From positions 1 to 8,510 of the forward strand of contig JAUYEQ010000640.1 in assembly GCA_030691295.1 (NCBI GenBank): DNA of 8,510 nt, in the 5' to 3' direction. Origin of the DNA: Bacteroidota bacterium. Its GTDB lineage: Bacteria; Bacteroidota; Bacteroidia; Bacteroidales; Prolixibacteraceae. Every line of letters starts with the position of its first letter. The first letter of the stretch is position 1. Shown one piece after another: positions 5,990 to 8,510 of this stretch. The translations under genes were made by a program, and so were the position numbers. The notes beneath the pieces are model-generated. The model was not told the origin of the DNA. It saw only the letters and a list, made by a program, of their open reading frames with translations, and did not search any database.

Positions 5990-7598
5990 ATGCAGCTAAA
6001 AAAAATTATTGGTATCAGCCTGACAGGTTTGATCATGCAACCAGCTCTGGCGGAAGAACCTGCAAAACCAGCACCCCGGCTCAATATTCTCCTCATATTG
6101 GCCGACGACATGGGCTATTCTGACATCGGATGTTTTGGTTCGGAAATTAAAACGCCCAATCTGGATAAACTGGCACAAAAGGGCGTTCGGTTTTCTCAAT
6201 TCTACAATGCAGCGCGATGCTGCCCAACCAGGGCATCGTTGTTAACCGGCTTGTACCAGCACCAGGCGGGAGTGGGCGACATGGTAAACGATTTGGGTTA
6301 TCCGTCGTACCAGGGATACCTCAATACCACTTCGGTAACAATGGCCGAAGCGCTGAAATTGAATGGTTACAATACCTATATGTCGGGCAAATGGCACGTA
6401 GGTAGCCGACCCGAAACCCTTCCCCGCAAGCGTGGTTTCGACCGTTATTTTGGCCTGATCGACGGCGCCGGAAGTTACTTTGAGCGAATTCCGTACAGAA
6501 CCAATCAGCAGGCTCCGCGCATGATGCTCGATGATGCCGATTACGATCCGCCCAAACAGGGTTTCTACTTTACCAATACCATTACCGATTATGCCCTTCA
6601 GTTTCTGGAAGAGGAAAAGCAAAAAAAGAGCCTTTCTTTATGTACCTGGCTTACACCGCTCCGCACTGGCGCTTCATGCTTTGCCCGACGACATTGCCAA
6701 ATACCGCGGAAAATACATGAAGGGCTGGGATGTGTTGCGCAAAGAGCGTTTCGAACGGATGAAAAAAATGGGTTTGATCGAAGCCTCGTGCCAGCTTTCT
6801 CCGCGCGATGCCAATTCTCCGAAATGGGATTCGTTAAGCCCGGAAGATCAGAAAATGTGGGATTTGCGCATGGCTGTTTATGCTGCCATGATCGATCGCA
6901 TGGATCAAAATATTGGACGGATGCTGGCGCAACTCGAAAAAATGGGCGAACTCAATAACACGCTCATCATTTTTCTGTCCGACAATGGTGGTTGCCACGA
7001 AGGCACCAAAAACAAAGGTAATTACATCAGAACGACCGGAGAAGCCGGTACTGCAGATTCGTTCGACGCTTATGAATTCCCGTGGGCGAACGTGAGCAAT
7101 ACGCCTTTCAGGATGCACAAACACTGGGTGCACGAAGGTGGAATTTCTACACCGTTCATCGCCTTTTATCCTGAACAAATAAAAGGAGGCAAGTTGGTTC
7201 ATCAACCCGGTCACATTACCGACCTGATGACCACTTTTGTTGACTATGCCGATGGAAAATACCCGGAAACATTCAACGGAAACCCAATCACCCCGATGGA
7301 GGGTGTAAGTCTTAAAAACGCATTTTCAGGAAAGAAAATGAAACGGCAACAACCTATTTTCTGGGAACACGAAGGAAACCGAGCCATGCGCGATGGCGAT
7401 TGGAAACTGGTTTCGCAATACAATTACGGACAAAAGAAATTTATGGGCTGGGAACTTTACAATCTGAAAACAGACCGGTCGGAACTGAACGATTTAAGCG
7501 CCGAACAGGCTGACCGTAAAAAGCAGATGATTCAGGAGTACGAAAAATGGGCGGATCGGGTAGGAGTGGTCTCCAAAGAAATGCTCGACAAACCTTAA
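5990..7598 (+). pseudogene. S1-type arylsulfatase broken by two one-base losses
   Basis: Secreted sulfatase of the arylsulfatase A/AtsA type (SulfAtlas S1, probably S1_4), cleaving sulfate esters. Signal peptide MQLKKIIGISLTGLIMQPALA; metal Asp pair in LADDMGY (39-40); active site CCPTR at 77-81 with Cys77 as the formylglycine residue; GKWHVG and, after the shifts, SDNGG metal and sulfate ligands; typical ending LYNLKTDRSELNDLS and WADRVGVVSKEMLDKP. The frame breaks twice. At the A7 run 6621-6627 the family sequence resumes one base back (EPFFMYLAYTAPHW). At about 6669-6672 it steps back one base again (LHALPDDIAKYRG). Restoring one base at each place gives an uninterrupted protein of about 536 aa, the normal size. 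As written, the first frame ends at 6958 in unrelated residues. The first site is a textbook A AAA AAG slippery heptamer, but slippage there would not repair the second. Recent pseudogene or indel errors in the sequence. Confidence 0.88.
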
Positions 7599-7607
7599 TT
7601 GTTTACA

Positions 7608-7634
7608 ATTTAACCATTCACCCATTTAACCATT
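7608..7634 (+). repeat. Short direct repeat ATTTAACCATT x2 in the inter-sulfatase gap
   Basis: Two exact copies of an 11-base unit (7608-7618 and 7624-7634) lie 16 bases apart in the 40-base gap, the second ending just before the ATG at 7639. They could be a simple A/T-rich duplication; no regulator is known for them. Confidence 0.35.
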
Positions 7635-7638
7635 TATC

Positions 7639-8510
7639 ATGAACTTAACTAATCAAACGAAATTATTTGCGGTCCTGCTTCCTTCACTGATGACAGCAGC
7701 CCTGCCTTTTATATCGCAAGCTCAAAACAGTCAGAAGCAACCGAATATCATCTGGATATCTACTAAAGATTTCAGCCCGCACCTGGGTTGTTACGGCGAT
7801 AAGGTGGCGCAAACTCCGAATATCGACAAACTGGCTACCCAGGGGGTTCGGTTCACCAATGTATTTACTTCGGCGGCCATTTGTGCCCCTGTTCGCGCCG
7901 GGATTATCACCGGAATGTACCAGAACTCGATTGGCTGCATGCACATGCGCACCACCGGCTATCGCCGTTCGGTTGAGAACCCGGTGGAATTTACAGCAGT
8001 TCCGCCTCATTACGTGAAAGCTTTTACCGAATATTTGAGGGTGGCAGGCTACTATTGCACCAACAACAACAAAACCGATTACCAGTTTGCCAAAGACCCC
8101 GTGCCGGGGAGCATTTGGGACGATTGCAGCCGCACGGCCCACTACAAAAATCGCCCGGATAAAAATCAGCCGTTCTTCGCGGTGTTCAATTACACTGGCA
8201 CACACGAAAGCCAGTACTCGTCCACCGGAAGAATTGTACGATGTGAAAGCTGATCCTTTTCAGTTGAAAAACCTGGCTGATGACCCGAAATACAAAACAA
8301 AGCTGGCCGAAATGCGCCTTCAGCAGGACAACTGGGTCTTAGCCATCAACGACTTGGGACGAATGAACGAGCCGGAAATGATTGAAATGATGTGACCGGG
8401 CGGCAAACAACCGGTGACAGACAAACCGTATTTTATTGTGAACGCCCCTGAAGATCGTGGCTCGAAAAATTACCAGACAGGAGGAACATTCTCCGCGCCC
8501 ATGACGCTTG
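7639..8510 (+). pseudogene. S1-type sulfatase with internal deletion, frameshift and premature TGA, running off the window
   Basis: Signal peptide cleaved after FISQA; mature start QKQPNIIWISTKDFSPH; active site CAPVR at 82-86 with Cys82 as the formylglycine residue. HLGCYGDK and ITGMYQNSIGCMHMR resemble the N-sulfoglucosamine sulfohydrolase-like branch (S1_8), a tentative placing. After FFAVFNYTGTHESQ (ending at 8214) the frame meets, within about five bases and one frame over, the C-terminal loop RPPEELYDVKADPFQLKN. The family normally has roughly 200 residues between these points, including the late metal ligands, so a large deletion has joined them out of frame; the first frame stops at 8253. 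In the second frame TGA at 8393-8395 sits where related proteins have Trp (EMM-stop-PGGKQPV), and the frame then stays open to the edge (PYFIVNAPEDRGSKNYQ). Not functional as written. Confidence 0.85.

Noticed and set aside
5990..6958. A separate 322-aa sulfatase, and a separate 355-aa sulfatase from 6531
   Set aside because: These are two overlapping frames of one gene. Family motifs run through the first up to 6627, through a third frame to 6669 and then through the second; the non-motif ends are frameshift read-through.
8087..8395. A separate small gene of about 100 aa
   Set aside because: Only the part after 8219 resembles a protein, and it is the displaced C-terminal segment of the sulfatase at 7639; the earlier part is out-of-frame sulfatase.

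Overview
The window looks like a polysaccharide-utilisation region of a Bacteroidota genome. The support is a sigma factor of the Bacteroidota ECF type, TAnnTTTG-type promoter boxes, lipid-poor A-rich leaders without strong Shine-Dalgarno sites, secreted enzymes ending their signal peptides in A/G-Q, a GH43 glycosidase, several sulfatases and an anaerobic sulfatase-maturating enzyme (anSME). The radical-SAM anSME and the Cys-type sulfatase motifs suggest an anaerobe; a marine or gut degrader of sulfated glycans (for example a Marinilabiliales/Prolixibacteraceae-like organism) is an inference only.

Layout: (1) 92-757 (-): ECF sigma factor, divergent from everything else. (2) 1012-2610 (+): intact secreted GH43 glycosidase. 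(3) 2642-3824: wreckage. A sulfatase signal peptide (2642 to about 2728) and a sulfatase C-terminal part (about 3231-3707) are separated by roughly 500 bp of unrelated DNA, which carries an antisense unknown ORF and a strong plus-strand terminator hairpin; the last strand of an outer-membrane beta-barrel protein follows (3717-3824). (4) 3880-5082 (+): intact anSME. (5) 5084-5773 (+): FGE-sulfatase/SUMF1-domain gene with no 5' end and a TGA at a conserved Trp. (6) 5990-7598 (+): S1-type arylsulfatase broken by two one-base losses. (7) 7639-8510 (+): second S1-type sulfatase with a large internal deletion, a frameshift and a TGA at a probable Trp, running off the window.

In an intact version, GH43 and the sulfatases would act outside the cytoplasm on a sulfated polysaccharide, and cytoplasmic anSME would convert the active-site Cys of each sulfatase to formylglycine before export. 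Here every sulfatase and the SUMF1-domain gene are damaged while GH43 and anSME are intact. The most striking message is therefore a sulfatase locus caught in clustered decay, or a locus with several assembly/sequencing faults. I did not find a convincing new defence or mobile system. The best candidates for something undescribed are the foreign segment inside the first sulfatase and the canonical A AAA AAG slippery heptamer exactly at one sulfatase frameshift.
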